Of a stretch of 64,000 nt of DNA, positions 18,374 to 27,778 are shown one piece after another; the stretch's first letter is position 1; every line of letters begins with the position of its first letter. The stretch lies in assembly GCA_004299305.1 (NCBI GenBank), contig SCPZ01000050.1:1-64000 (forward strand). Reading direction: 5' to 3'. The notes under the pieces are model-generated. The model was not told the DNA's origin and did no database searches. It saw nothing but the letters and a program-made list of their open reading frames with translations. This DNA comes from Methylobacter sp. GTDB lineage: Bacteria > Pseudomonadota > Gammaproteobacteria > Methylococcales > Methylomonadaceae. The translations under genes were made by a program, and so were the position numbers.

Positions 18374-18831
18374 TGTGCGCCTTTGTAGCTGTTAAATACC
18401 TTGACATGATTTTCCCTGTCAAAACTCATTACTTGATAGGGATCTTTTTGATCGCCCATTTCCATGCCGGGACTACCGTTAACCATGCCGGGGACGCTTA
18501 TCCCGGCAACTTTGGGTTTGGATTTCAATAATGTTTTAATGTCATTTGCAGGCACATGGCCTTCTATAACATAGCCATCGACGATGGCTGTATGGCAGGA
18601 AGCCAGTTCCTGGGTAACGCCATATTTATCTTTTATTGTCTGTACGTCATTGGTAACGACATCTTTTACATTAAAGTTGTTTTGTTTCAGATGGTCCAGC
18701 CACTTGCCGCAACAAGTACAGGTCGGGCTTCTATGAACTACGATATCAATAGGTTTGTCCGGGCTCTCTGCTTTAACGTCCATATTGACAACAAGTAGAC
18801 TGACTGCCAAAAAATTTTTCAATATCTTCAT
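18370..18831 (-). CDS. Periplasmic DUF411 metal-binding protein
   Basis: A 153-residue exported protein. The signal peptide is MKILKNFLAVSLLVVN up to about VKAES. The mature domain has SPTCTCCGKW (about 35-44), the Cys cluster typical of DUF411 proteins, plus ASCHTAIVDGYVIEGHVP, another conserved block with Cys and His. Family members are linked to copper handling. The ribosome-binding site AAGGAG is strong. It is the first gene of an operon with glk and ald, an odd pairing given its periplasmic location. The metal and partner are not shown by the sequence. Confidence 0.85.
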   Translation of the reverse strand: MKILKNFLAVSLLVVNMDVKAESPDKPIDIVVHRSPTCTCCGKWLDHLKQNNFNVKDVVTNDVQTIKDKYGVTQELASCHTAIVDGYVIEGHVPANDIKTLLKSKPKVAGISVPGMVNGSPGMEMGDQKDPYQVMSFDRENHVKVFNSYKGAQ

Positions 18832-18865
18832 GGTCGCAACTCCTTTTAAAAGCGCATAGTAAATT

Positions 18866-18905
18866 TGGCGACGGATTTTTGAAAATCCGTTAAATCCGCG
18901 TTCTA
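18866..18905. repeat. Fragment of repeat family A
   Basis: ACGGATTTTTGAAAATCCGT is a perfect inverted pair followed by TTAAATCCGCGTTCTATTGG, resembling one end of the family-A element. It lies in the 90-base gap between hemE and the DUF411 gene. Confidence 0.5.
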
Positions 18906-18921
18906 TTGGTTTTCTGCCGAC

Positions 18922-19989
18922 TTATGGTTGATGATAAGCGCTACTGTGTTCATGCACTGCATCAACCATCGCTTTAACATGATCAGGGTTCATATCGGGT
19001 AAGATGCCGTGGCCCAGGTTGAATACATGGCCTGAACCCGAACCGTATTTATGCAAAATGGTTTTTACTTTTTCGGTGATGACTTCAGGGTTGGCATACA
19101 GCGAAACCGGGTCCATATTACCCTGTAAGGCAACTTGATGACCAACCCTGGCGCGAGCCTGTTGTATATCGGTCTGCCAATCCAGGCCTAAGGCATCGTA
19201 GCCGGAATCGGCCATGGCTTCCAACCAGAGACCGCCGCCTTTAGTGAACAGGATGGTTGGAATCTGCTGTCCATCTATGTTTGTTTTAAGCAAGGCCCTG
19301 ACTTGTTTGGCGTAATATAAAGAAAATTCGAGATAATCTTCGCTCGTTAACATGCCGCCCCAGGTATCGAACAACATGATTGCTTGAGCACCCGCTTCAA
19401 TTTGGGCATTCAGATAGGCCGCAACAGCTTGCGCCAATTTATCCAGCATGACATGCATTAGCTTGGGTTGCTCATACATCATGCCTTTAACTTTTTGAAA
19501 GCTTTTGCTGCTGCCGCCTTCAACCATATAGGTCGCCAGCGTCCAGGGACTCCCGGAAAAACCGATTAACGGTACGCTGCCTTGCAGGTTTTTTCTTATC
19601 AGCCGAACCGCATCAATCACGTAACGCAAATCGGTTTCAGGATCGGGAATCGGCAGTTTATCCACGTCCGCCGCCGTTCTGACCGGGTGGGTGAATTTGG
19701 GGCCTTCGCCTTCGGTAAAATAAAGCCCCAAGCCCATTGCATCGGGAATGGTCAATATATCCGAAAACAAGATGGCCGCATCAAAGTCAAAGCGTCGAAG
19801 CGGCTGTAGGGTGACTTCACAAGCCAATTCAGGATTGGTGCATAAATCTAAAAAACTGCCGGCCTGTTCCCTGACTTTGCGGTATTCAGGCAAATAACGT
19901 CCTGCTTGGCGCATCATCCAAATCGGCGTGTATTCCACAGGTTGTTTTAACAGCGCTCTAATAAAGGTATCGTTTTTTAATGCGGTCAT
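18922..19989 (-). CDS. hemE: Uroporphyrinogen decarboxylase
   Basis: The heme-pathway enzyme that decarboxylates uroporphyrinogen III to coproporphyrinogen III in the cytoplasm. Its 355 residues match the family length. The start [17 protein letters not shown] and the signature [16 protein letters not shown]-like block (here [18 protein letters not shown], about 23-40) are diagnostic. [12 protein letters not shown] carries the catalytic Asp, [16 protein letters not shown] is the second signature, and [13 protein letters not shown] holds the conserved His near the end. It appears to be transcribed alone or with the upstream aro/damX block on the same strand. Confidence 0.97.
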   Translation of the reverse strand: MTALKNDTFIRALLKQPVEYTPIWMMRQAGRYLPEYRKVREQAGSFLDLCTNPELACEVTLQPLRRFDFDAAILFSDILTIPDAMGLGLYFTEGEGPKFTHPVRTAADVDKLPIPDPETDLRYVIDAVRLIRKNLQGSVPLIGFSGSPWTLATYMVEGGSSKSFQKVKGMMYEQPKLMHVMLDKLAQAVAAYLNAQIEAGAQAIMLFDTWGGMLTSEDYLEFSLYYAKQVRALLKTNIDGQQIPTILFTKGGGLWLEAMADSGYDALGLDWQTDIQQARARVGHQVALQGNMDPVSLYANPEVITEKVKTILHKYGSGSGHVFNLGHGILPDMNPDHVKAMVDAVHEHSSAYHQP

Positions 19990-20017
19990 GGATTTAATGA
20001 TTCAGGTTTAAGTTTTA

Positions 20018-20093
20018 TAGTAGGGGCGCATTGCATGCACCCATTGAAAGATCGTTCCATATCTATGAAGGGCGCGTGCAACGCATCCTACCT
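20018..20093. repeat. Inverted repeat between hemE and the damX-like gene
   Basis: The arms TAGTAGGGGCGCATTGCATG (about 20018) and GCGCGTGCAACGCATCCTAC (about 20071) are imperfect inverted copies of a GTAGGATGCGTTGCACGC-like unit common in bacterial intergenic space. The right arm enters the last codons of the damX-like gene and may serve as its terminator. Confidence 0.55.
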
Positions 20094-21770
20094 ATGTTTT
20101 CTTACCAGCGCTTTTCGAAACTCAAAGGGCAAGGACTGCCGGGCTTTATTTGCTGATGTTGCATCAGGGTATGAACCATACTCTAAGATAAACTTCTGTT
20201 GGCCGTTGGCTATCGTGTTAATGACTCTAAAATCCGGCGCCATCGCCGGATATTTTCTGAGTATATCGTTAATCGATGATTGTTTTGACAGCACCATAAG
20301 TTGCAGCGTGAAATTATTTAGCGACTGTGTAGATGATTGGTCAGGTTCTATTTGTTGAGGCGCAACCGTTTTCATGTCCGGCTCTTCAGGAATTGCCTCA
20401 ATTTCTACGGGCTTTTGTGGTATCTGGATTAGTTCCGGATTATTAGGTGTGGACGGTTCCACCCTATCAAGCGCTTTACTTAACTCTGCTTGTTTTTGTT
20501 TTTCTCGAGATGCCCAAAGCCGCTCAGCCATATTTTGCGGAGCAGTATCGGGCGATTTCTTGCTAGGTTTTTGAGCAATCTCAACGGCGCTGATTTGCTT
20601 GGCTTGGTTTTTAATTTCCGAATTCTCTGGGATAGGCGGCTCTATGTGACTAATCGCCTCACTGGATTCCGCTTGCTTTGCATCAATCGCGGATTGCTTA
20701 ATAACAGCTGTGCCGATGGCTTCGGGTTTTGCTGTGGGAGTAACGATTTGTTGTTGATCGTCCTTGCTTATATTGACTTCGGTCGAAGGTTCTGGCGCGT
20801 CTTTTGCTCCATTTCCTTTATTTGTGGGCGCCGCTTGCTCCTGCGGCTGGATGATTGGCTGAGCAGGCGGCAGTGCGAGCGTTATCTGAGACTCCGGTTG
20901 TGGAGAGGTGGTGTCGATATTGTTCGCGTTGTGTTCAGCAGAAGTAGGCGCTTTAGGCGATGCCGGAGCGGCGTATCTGTATTTCGACGATACCAGCCAT
21001 TGAACACCAAACGCAATAGCAAGTGCTGTCGCGATGCTAAGGATAAGCGTCCATTTTAATTTTCCGCCTTGCTTGATAGCTGATGAGCCGGATATTTCGG
21101 CAATAATCCGCCCCGGAACGCCGTGTGTTTCCCGGTAGATATGCGCTATCATATTTTCGCTGATCGCTTTAAACGATAAATTCAGCGAAGGCTTTGTTGA
21201 CAGATGTTGTAAAAAATCGCCGCACTGCTTTTCTGATAAAGGAGGAATTTCAACGATATGGCAATCATCAATTGCACGATCCGAACCGCGTTTTACCTGT
21301 AGTTCATCATGAGTTAAGGCGAAAATCACCCTTAAAACGGGATTTGCCGCTGCATATTGAATGATTGTTGCGATTAAGCCGGGCACCAGTTCGCCCGCAT
21401 TATCAATAATCAACACTATTTGTTTGTGTTGAATTTCATAGCGTCCCGAAGTTTGACCGGATTTGCCTGACGGAGCCCGAGACAACTGTCCCTGAATCGC
21501 TTCGAAACTTAAGTCGGCATTACCTTGCATAAGACAATACCGCCATGATTCGGTTTTGCGTTCTTGCAAAACCTTAAGCAATGTTGTTTTACCGATGCCT
21601 TCCGGGCCGCAGACGACAAGGGCTTGGGGCAGGTTTGAAAGCAGATGAATTAATAAATCAAGCTTCTGTGTTCGTTCTTTTGTTATCAAGGATTGAGCAG
21701 CCATATTACCCTGAGCCGCATTTATGGGCTGCTGTTTCACATGATAAGTAAAAGTATCATCTTCTACCAT
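20088..21770 (-). CDS. DamX-like AAA ATPase with C-terminal SPOR domain
   Basis: A 560-residue inner-membrane protein. The N-terminal ATPase domain has Walker A GPEGIGKTTLL (about 57-67) and a Walker B-like IVLIIDNAGEL. A single transmembrane helix follows at about 238-258 (LILSIATALAIAFGVQWLV). Next is a long Pro/Glu/Gln-rich periplasmic linker (about 260-470), and last a SPOR domain (about 485-560) that would bind denuded septal peptidoglycan. This matches the DamX/PA5037-type proteins encoded beside aroB in gammaproteobacteria and points to a role in cell division. It overlaps the end of aroB by 14 bases. An alternative start at the Met of MAAQSLITKE (about residue 22) is possible. Confidence 0.88.
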   Translation of the reverse strand: MVEDDTFTYHVKQQPINAAQGNMAAQSLITKERTQKLDLLIHLLSNLPQALVVCGPEGIGKTTLLKVLQERKTESWRYCLMQGNADLSFEAIQGQLSRAPSGKSGQTSGRYEIQHKQIVLIIDNAGELVPGLIATIIQYAAANPVLRVIFALTHDELQVKRGSDRAIDDCHIVEIPPLSEKQCGDFLQHLSTKPSLNLSFKAISENMIAHIYRETHGVPGRIIAEISGSSAIKQGGKLKWTLILSIATALAIAFGVQWLVSSKYRYAAPASPKAPTSAEHNANNIDTTSPQPESQITLALPPAQPIIQPQEQAAPTNKGNGAKDAPEPSTEVNISKDDQQQIVTPTAKPEAIGTAVIKQSAIDAKQAESSEAISHIEPPIPENSEIKNQAKQISAVEIAQKPSKKSPDTAPQNMAERLWASREKQKQAELSKALDRVEPSTPNNPELIQIPQKPVEIEAIPEEPDMKTVAPQQIEPDQSSTQSLNNFTLQLMVLSKQSSINDILRKYPAMAPDFRVINTIANGQQKFILEYGSYPDATSANKARQSLPFEFRKALVRKHR

Positions 21771-22839
21771 AGGTTTTAAGTGTCATCTCCAATAGTTCTT
21801 GGGCTACGTCTACGGGTAATGTTGCCATGCCGATCTTTTGTAACAGAATCAGCCTGATTTGACCGTCTACATTTTTTTTGTCTACTGCCATTAATTCCAG
21901 AAACCGGGCCGTATCAATTTGTTCGGGCGGATTTACGGGCAGTCTGGCTTTTTTAAATAGCGCAATAATTCTTGCAACATCATTATCGTCAAGCCAGCCT
22001 TTTCTTCTGGAAAGGTCGGCGGCTTGACAGGTGCCGATGGCTACAGCCTCGCCATGAAGATAGGTGCCATAGCCGGAGCCGGTTTCTATCGCATGACCGA
22101 AAGTATGGCCTAAGTTTAATGTCGCCCTGATGCCGGTTTCGGTTTCATCTTCAGCGACAATTTCAGCTTTATTAATGCACGAGCGCTCAATGGCATAGGA
22201 TAGTGCCGACTTATCCCTAGTCAGCAACGCGTCGATATTATTTTCCAGCCATTCGAAGAATTCAGCGTCCCTGATCAAGCCATATTTAATTACTTCGGCT
22301 AGGCCTGCTGATAACTGGCGGTCATTCAGCGTATCCAAAACATTGGCATCGGCGATAACGCATTGCGGTTGGTAAAAGGCGCCGATCATATTTTTACCCA
22401 GCGGATGATTAACCCCGGTTTTACCGCCGACAGAAGAATCAACCTGAGCCAGCAGGGTGGTGGGTATTTGCAGGAAGGCGATGCCTCGCTGATAACAGGC
22501 TGCCGCAAAACCGCCCATATCGCCGATAACGCCGCCGCCTAAAGCGATCAGGGTGGCGTTTCGGCTAAACTTGCAGGACAGTAGTTTGTCAAAAATTTGA
22601 GTTACACAATCTAAAGATTTGAACTGTTCGCCATCGGGCAGTATTACTGTTTCGACAATATAGCCCTGCAAACTCTTTAAGACAGTATCCAAATACAGCG
22701 GAGCAATGGTTTCATTGGTGACCACAACAACTTGCTTGGATTTTATATGGTTTGTGAATAATCCAGACTGGCTCAACAAATCAGAGCCTATATAGATCGG
22801 GTAACTACGGTTACCTAATTCAACCAGTAATTTTTTCAT
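21757..22839 (-). CDS. aroB: 3-Dehydroquinate synthase
   Basis: Second step of the shikimate pathway: DAHP to 3-dehydroquinate, using NAD and a metal ion. I place the start at 22839 (MKKLLVELGNRSYPI), giving 360 residues, the usual length. The frame is open to an ATG at 22896 but that would add 19 non-homologous residues. Key motifs: ALGGGVIGDMGGFAAA (about 97-112), QVDSSVGGKTGVNHPLGKN (about 127-145) and LNLGHTFGHAIE with metal-binding His residues (about 244-255). It lies between aroK and the damX-like gene, the standard gammaproteobacterial order. Confidence 0.96.
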   Translation of the reverse strand: MKKLLVELGNRSYPIYIGSDLLSQSGLFTNHIKSKQVVVVTNETIAPLYLDTVLKSLQGYIVETVILPDGEQFKSLDCVTQIFDKLLSCKFSRNATLIALGGGVIGDMGGFAAACYQRGIAFLQIPTTLLAQVDSSVGGKTGVNHPLGKNMIGAFYQPQCVIADANVLDTLNDRQLSAGLAEVIKYGLIRDAEFFEWLENNIDALLTRDKSALSYAIERSCINKAEIVAEDETETGIRATLNLGHTFGHAIETGSGYGTYLHGEAVAIGTCQAADLSRRKGWLDDNDVARIIALFKKARLPVNPPEQIDTARFLELMAVDKKNVDGQIRLILLQKIGMATLPVDVAQELLEMTLKTYGRR

Positions 22840-22976
22840 ATTTATTAATGCTTGTAGGTCGGATTCAACTGTTGGTAGCAATGGTGTATCCGACATTTAC
22901 CGCTTCGATGTGTCGGGTTACGCTACGTTAACCCGAGCACATGCTGCGTTCTATTTGTATTTGATGCGATTGTTTA

Positions 22977-23501
22977 TTAACGATTAACTGAGTTGTATTC
23001 TTCTAAAATGTGGCTGACGACTTCTTTGCTTTGCATGATGCCCGTATCAATTTTAAAGTCGGCACATGATAAATAGAGCGGTTCACGTTGCGCGAATAAA
23101 CTTTCTATGCGATCTCTGGGGTTATCTGTTTTCAGCAATGGACGTTGCGTATCTCTACGTGTCCGCTCCAAAATTCTTTCTACCGAGCATTGCAGGTAAA
23201 CGATAAAGCCATTTTCTTTCAATAATCTGCGATTTTCTTCGCGCAAAATTGCGCCGCCGCCGGTAGCCAACACGATGCCATCCATTTGCGTCAATTGTTG
23301 AATCATTTTCTGCTCCCTATCCCTAAATCCTTCTTCTCCTTCGAACTCGAATATGGTCGGAATATCTACTCCAGTTCTTTCCTCGATAGCCTTGTCACTG
23401 TCATAAAAAGGCAATTTAAGCGCTCTCGCTAATTGTCGTCCTATCGTAGTTTTTCCTGCACCCATGAGGCCAACTAAATATATATTTTCTGAACGCGTCA
23501 T
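22977..23501 (-). CDS. aroK: Shikimate kinase
   Basis: ATP-dependent phosphorylation of shikimate. It has 174 residues with Walker A GLMGAGKTTIG (about 11-21), DSDKAIEERTG (Asp for shikimate/Mg2+, about 33-43), the RDRE segment and ATGGGAILREENR (about 77-89), all as in AroK. The start has GGAAGG upstream. It follows pilQ on the same strand but a strong terminator lies between them, so aroK-aroB-damX probably has its own promoter within 23502-23530. Confidence 0.97.
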   Translation of the reverse strand: MTRSENIYLVGLMGAGKTTIGRQLARALKLPFYDSDKAIEERTGVDIPTIFEFEGEEGFRDREQKMIQQLTQMDGIVLATGGGAILREENRRLLKENGFIVYLQCSVERILERTRRDTQRPLLKTDNPRDRIESLFAQREPLYLSCADFKIDTGIMQSKEVVSHILEEYNSVNR

Positions 23502-23532
23502 GACCTGCCTTCCTTGCTAAGTTGAACCATTA

Positions 23533-23559
23533 AAAAAGGGGGCATTATGCCCCCTTTTT
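23533..23559 (-). terminator. Terminator after pilQ
   Basis: The perfect stem AAAGGGGGCAT/ATGCCCCCTTT is followed by a T-run in the minus direction, between the pilQ stop and the aroK start. It closes the pilMNOPQ operon. Confidence 0.85.
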
Positions 23560-23576
23560 GCTCTAAGTAGAAGCAA

Positions 23577-25991
23577 TCAATCACTTTCTATATTATCTTT
23601 CATGATTTTTGGGGTAACAAAAATCAACAATTCTTTTTTTGCCTTTTGAACGGTTGAATTTGTAAATAAGAATCCAATGCCCGGCAAATCGGCAAAAAAC
23701 GGGATTTTATTCTTGCCAATTGATTCGGCCCCTTCATAAACACCACCTAAAACAACCGTCTCTCCATCCTCAACCAGAACCGATGTTCTAACCGATCTCG
23801 TATCGATTCCTGGGTTACCGGACACAGGATTGCTGGTATTGTTAGCATTGTCTTTCTTAACCAGCAGGTTCATGATAACCGATCCGCTTGGAGTAATCTG
23901 CGGTGTTGCGTTTAATTCAAGAACCGCATCAATATAACTAGTTGTTGCCGGTGAGGTTGTCGTCGCAGGCGTTGTAACCGGAATTTGGACGCCTTGTGTC
24001 ATCACCGCCGTACAGCGATCCATGGTCATGACTCTTGGGTTGGATACTATTTCACCCTTCCCTTCAGTTTGTAATGCCTGAAGCTCAAGATTCAACACAT
24101 AATCGGCGCCTTTGGCGAGAGTCATTCCCAATGCGCCTGGAGGGGTAGAGCTTAACGCAGCAGCGCCCAAATCAACCAGCATGTTAGTGTTATCAGGAGT
24201 TCCGGCAGCATTCACCGGGCCATTACCCATTCCTACTACTGGCTCTGGTGGTGTGACTATTGTTCCTCCTGGCTTTCCTGCGCCACCTATGGCAAATGAG
24301 TTGCCATTCTGTTTTGCGGCTCCAAACTTGACGCCTAAACTTTCAGTGAAACTATCATCAGCAATAACAACCCGCGCCTCAATCATCACCTGGCGAACCG
24401 AAACATCGAGTTTACGTATCAGTTTTCTTACCTCTTCCAGGCGTTTTGCCGTCTCGCGAACAATCAAAGTATTGGTTCTGGCATCGACGACGACCGATCC
24501 GCGAGCAGAAAGCAAGCCAAATTTGTCGGTATCCTTACCTGAGCCGCTGCTCCCGGAACTCTGGCTTTGGTTTGATTGCCCGCTACCCGAAGAACTTCCA
24601 GGGGAAGTAGAACTCGCTGGTGAGGCGCTGGATGATGAGCCTGATGAACCAGTAGATTTAGGTACGCCACAAGTGCCGAAAATTCCACTGGAAAAGCCGT
24701 TCAACAGGTTACTAAAATCCTGAGCCTTGGCATAATTGATTTTAATATACTCAGTCACCAGCGGATCCAGTTGTTCAACGACCTTATCTGTTTCCTGTTG
24801 TTTCTGCTTGTAATCCTTGATTTTGTCCAGCGTTGAAATCAGCGTGACATTGCCGGACTCATACTTGCCTAATTCCTTGGTCATCATAATAAAGTCTAGT
24901 GCTTCATCCCACGGCACATCGTCCAGTTTTAAGGTAATCGTACCCGTTACATCATCACCTGCGACCACATTTTGTCCGGTAAACTCGGCCAAAATGGCAA
25001 TAACGCTACGTATTTCAATTTCCTGAAAGTTTAAAGACAGCCTGTCTCCGGTATATTTGGTTCGTGATCTGTCGAGTGCATCTTTCTCTTCATTGCTTAA
25101 CGGACGAAATTCGACAGTTAATAATCCGTCGGTTTGAAACACGGAATAATCGTACAGTTCATTTTGCATCGCCACAGTAATTGTGGTCTGCTGATTAGAC
25201 GAGACCGTATCAATAAACTTAACAGGCGTCGCAAACTCAGAAACATCCAGCCGCTTAGCCAGGCTTTCAGATAATCGGGTGTTAAGAAAGCTGATAACAA
25301 CCTTTCCGCCTTCTTTTTTGGAATTAACGATGGTATTGGGCTTAGCCAAAGAAACCAGTATGCGCCCTTCGCCTTTATCGCCGCGCTTAAAATCAAAGCC
25401 GCTAATGTCTTGTGCGGGTATTAGCGCTGCAACCACCGCATTAGCTGCCTTTGTTAGAACAGGCGTTGCAACGGGCGCAGCAGGCTTTACCTCCGCAGGT
25501 TTTAATGCGGCAGGCATAGCGGCTGTTGCACGAGTCAAGGTCAGCAGCACTTTATTGCCGACTATTTTGGTTTCAAACGGTGTTGCCTCAATCAGGTTAA
25601 CAACAACCCGAACCCTGCCTGCCGCCTCTACCACATAAATGCTACTTGCCGCCCCCTGATTTATCGGGTACATTTTTTTTTCTAGTGCGCTTTTTACGCC
25701 GGGAAAGTCTAGGGCAATACGTGCAGGGTTATCTGTCTTAAAAATTTTGGGGGTAATGGCAGATCCCGTCATTTCCATTTCAATCTGCAACTTATCGCCG
25801 GATTGCGTCGCAAAGTCTATTCCTGATAGCGCCAGTTCACCGGCATTAACGGATGTGTGCTGGAATATAAATAAGCATAGACCCAAGCCAATGTACGTCC
25901 ATAATGACTGTGGGCGCGAATTTATCCGCGCGCTGTGGGTATTCACCATAACTCCGCCTTGTTTATTACTCATTTTTTTATCCTCTTTCAT
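23577..25991 (-). CDS. pilQ: Type IV pilus secretin PilQ
   Basis: The outer-membrane secretin through which type IV pili emerge. I set the start at 25991 (MKEDKKMSNKQG), whose ATG overlaps the pilP stop in an ATGA, giving 804 residues. A second candidate at 25973 has an AGAGGAT site, and both precede the signal segment SLWTYIGLGLCLFIFQHTSVNA. Domains: two AMIN peptidoglycan-binding domains (about 45-265), the secretin N0 domain (LSLNFQEIEIRSVIAILAEF), an N1 domain interrupted by a Ser/Gly-rich insert of about 40 residues (around 460-500), then the secretin barrel ending in VTPKIMKD. The Ser-rich insert carries a codon and composition bias but stays in frame. Confidence 0.96.
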   Translation of the reverse strand: MKEDKKMSNKQGGVMVNTHSARINSRPQSLWTYIGLGLCLFIFQHTSVNAGELALSGIDFATQSGDKLQIEMEMTGSAITPKIFKTDNPARIALDFPGVKSALEKKMYPINQGAASSIYVVEAAGRVRVVVNLIEATPFETKIVGNKVLLTLTRATAAMPAALKPAEVKPAAPVATPVLTKAANAVVAALIPAQDISGFDFKRGDKGEGRILVSLAKPNTIVNSKKEGGKVVISFLNTRLSESLAKRLDVSEFATPVKFIDTVSSNQQTTITVAMQNELYDYSVFQTDGLLTVEFRPLSNEEKDALDRSRTKYTGDRLSLNFQEIEIRSVIAILAEFTGQNVVAGDDVTGTITLKLDDVPWDEALDFIMMTKELGKYESGNVTLISTLDKIKDYKQKQQETDKVVEQLDPLVTEYIKINYAKAQDFSNLLNGFSSGIFGTCGVPKSTGSSGSSSSASPASSTSPGSSSGSGQSNQSQSSGSSGSGKDTDKFGLLSARGSVVVDARTNTLIVRETAKRLEEVRKLIRKLDVSVRQVMIEARVVIADDSFTESLGVKFGAAKQNGNSFAIGGAGKPGGTIVTPPEPVVGMGNGPVNAAGTPDNTNMLVDLGAAALSSTPPGALGMTLAKGADYVLNLELQALQTEGKGEIVSNPRVMTMDRCTAVMTQGVQIPVTTPATTTSPATTSYIDAVLELNATPQITPSGSVIMNLLVKKDNANNTSNPVSGNPGIDTRSVRTSVLVEDGETVVLGGVYEGAESIGKNKIPFFADLPGIGFLFTNSTVQKAKKELLIFVTPKIMKDNIESD

Positions 25992-26578
25992 CACTCTGTC
26001 AACGTTATCGAAACGGGTTGTTCTCGCCACGTTCCCGGTTTATCAGGGACTATTTCCATCAATTCAATTTTATCGCTGACTATTCGTATGATTTTTCCGT
26101 AATTTTTACCCATATAGTTTCCAACTTTAACGCGGTAAATTGTGCCGTCACTGGCTTTTACCAATCCCCACAGACTTGATTTCATATCTACAGTACCTAC
26201 CATTCTTAGGCCATCCAAAGGAAATGCTTCCAGTTCTTCTTTTCGCCGCGCGGTATCCGGCTTTATACCGCTACTTGTTGAAACGTCTACGCCTTCGGTC
26301 TGCTCAGACCGCTCCAGCGGCTTAAATGGATCGCGCAAACCTTCCGGTTTAAACATAAACGGCTCAATCAGCTTGATTTCAGGTAAGGGTTTTATCGGTT
26401 CTTTAGGCTTGGCCTTAACTTCTGAGATATAGTGATTTAAATCTGAAAAACTGTCACTACCGCAACCCGCCAGTAAAGCCATAAAAACCACGCAACTAAT
26501 GATCGGTAGGGAGCCTGTGTGCGGTTGATCTTGGGTTATTTCCCCCTTTGTAAAACGGGGGTAGGGGAGGAGCATCAT
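25991..26578 (-). CDS. pilP: Type IV pilus lipoprotein PilP
   Basis: An inner-membrane-anchored lipoprotein that links PilN/PilO to the secretin. The lipobox is FMALLAGC at about residues 32-39. The body has the HQ-type beta-sandwich (EAFPLDGLRMVGTV, YRVKVGNYMGKNYGKI) shared by PilP. The ATG at 26578 overlaps the pilO stop by one base and yields 195 residues, with about 25 residues before the hydrophobic segment. That extension is unusually long, so an alternative internal start is possible. It overlaps pilQ by four bases on my start choice. Confidence 0.93.
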   Translation of the reverse strand: MMLLPYPRFTKGEITQDQPHTGSLPIISCVVFMALLAGCGSDSFSDLNHYISEVKAKPKEPIKPLPEIKLIEPFMFKPEGLRDPFKPLERSEQTEGVDVSTSSGIKPDTARRKEELEAFPLDGLRMVGTVDMKSSLWGLVKASDGTIYRVKVGNYMGKNYGKIIRIVSDKIELMEIVPDKPGTWREQPVSITLTE

Positions 26579-27204
26579 TACTTTTTCCCCCTTTTCTTTT
26601 TAGTTCCTGTAGTTACCACTTCATCGGCGCCTTCGTTATAGGTTTTTACTGTTGCAGTCATCTTCATTTCCCCTTCCTTGCCTCCCTTGCCTTCGGGAAT
26701 AATGTTTACGTCGTGTACGGTAACGATTCGGGGTAAGGAAGCTAAACCGCTTATAAACAACCCCAGCTCTTCATATTTGCCAATAACCTCAATATTAATG
26801 GGTAGCTCCGAGTAGAAGTCTTTACGAACCGGAGCGCCGGGTTTAAATAACCTGAACTCCAGACCGCTGGCTAATCCCGTTTGGGATATATCAATTAATA
26901 GACTTGCAACCTCTTCTTTGGTAGGCATTTGCCGAATCATATCCGCCAATTCTGTTTCAATTTGTGCCAATTGATCCTGATAATCCGGAAGATTGATTGA
27001 TTTTTTCTGTTTCGTTTCAAATGACTCTTTTAATTCCAACTCTTTTTTCTTGGATGCATCAAGCGCCGTCAATTGAGCTAGCGTGTCATAGTAAACGCCT
27101 GCGCCGAAAACCAGGATACATATGATTGAAATCGTTGCCGCTTTAATGGGCAGTGGCCAAGTTCCCGCTTCATTAGGGTCCCAATTAATTTCTGACAGAT
27201 TCAT
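26578..27204 (-). CDS. pilO: Type IV pilus inner-membrane protein PilO
   Basis: Forms the alignment complex with PilN and PilP. The start at 27204 (MNLSEINWDPNEAG) is chosen for its GGAGGGGG site seven bases upstream, and it overlaps pilN by 20 bases, giving 208 residues. There is one transmembrane helix (about 23-43, ATISIICILVFGAGVYY), then a coiled coil (KKKELELKESFETKQ onward) and a ferredoxin-like domain (LGLFISGLASLPRIV). The C-terminus is Lys-rich. Confidence 0.95.
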   Translation of the reverse strand: MNLSEINWDPNEAGTWPLPIKAATISIICILVFGAGVYYDTLAQLTALDASKKKELELKESFETKQKKSINLPDYQDQLAQIETELADMIRQMPTKEEVASLLIDISQTGLASGLEFRLFKPGAPVRKDFYSELPINIEVIGKYEELGLFISGLASLPRIVTVHDVNIIPEGKGGKEGEMKMTATVKTYNEGADEVVTTGTKKKRGKK

Positions 27205-27778
27205 GTGTACCCCCTCCAGTCGCTGTTTGCGTATTTTGAGTGCCCTGTTTTGCATGAAGGGTGAAATCGCTTAACTGATCAGGATTAACTTTGCTTCCTG
27301 TCTGGATCACGTCAAGCGTTGGGGTTTTTAGCCAAGCGGAGGCTTCAATGGCTCTCATGAATGCAGAAACGCGCGCATTTGATTGCGACTTACCCTCAAA
27401 ATTTAATTCAGCCCCCACCTGAGTGAATTTAGTAAGATAAACCCCGTCGGGCGTAACTTTGGGAAGCTCGTCAAACAAATGCACAATTTCCGGGCGACTT
27501 TCCTGTAGCTTTTGAATTAAATCAATTTTGGTTAACAACTTACTTTTTTGCTCCTCAATGGTTTTTATTTTGACGATTTTTATATCCAATAACGCTATTT
27601 CGTCTTGTATTATTTTGTTTCTTTGCTCCTGATGCGCCTTTAGTCCTTCAATATACAGATGAAGCCCGCCAAAAATAACCGCTGTAATCAAAACCGCCGC
27701 GCCAATAGCATTGATAAAGTCCTGTTTTTTCTGCGCCCGCAGCTCTTCGCGCCAGGGGAGTAGATTGATTTTTGCCAT
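27185..27778 (-). CDS. pilN: Type IV pilus inner-membrane protein PilN
   Basis: 197 residues beginning MAKINLLPWREELR, the conserved PilN cytoplasmic tail (INLLPWR) that docks on PilM. It has one transmembrane helix (about 24-43) followed by a periplasmic coiled coil and a ferredoxin-like domain. It overlaps pilM by one base (TAATG type) and pilO by 20, so the operon is tightly coupled. Confidence 0.96.
   Translation of the reverse strand: MAKINLLPWREELRAQKKQDFINAIGAAVLITAVIFGGLHLYIEGLKAHQEQRNKIIQDEIALLDIKIVKIKTIEEQKSKLLTKIDLIQKLQESRPEIVHLFDELPKVTPDGVYLTKFTQVGAELNFEGKSQSNARVSAFMRAIEASAWLKTPTLDVIQTGSKVNPDQLSDFTLHAKQGTQNTQTATGGGTHESVRN

Noticed and set aside
24112-24723. Plus-strand 203-codon frame inside pilQ
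   Set aside because: It lies opposite the Ser/Gly-rich part of pilQ and is a by-product of that composition.
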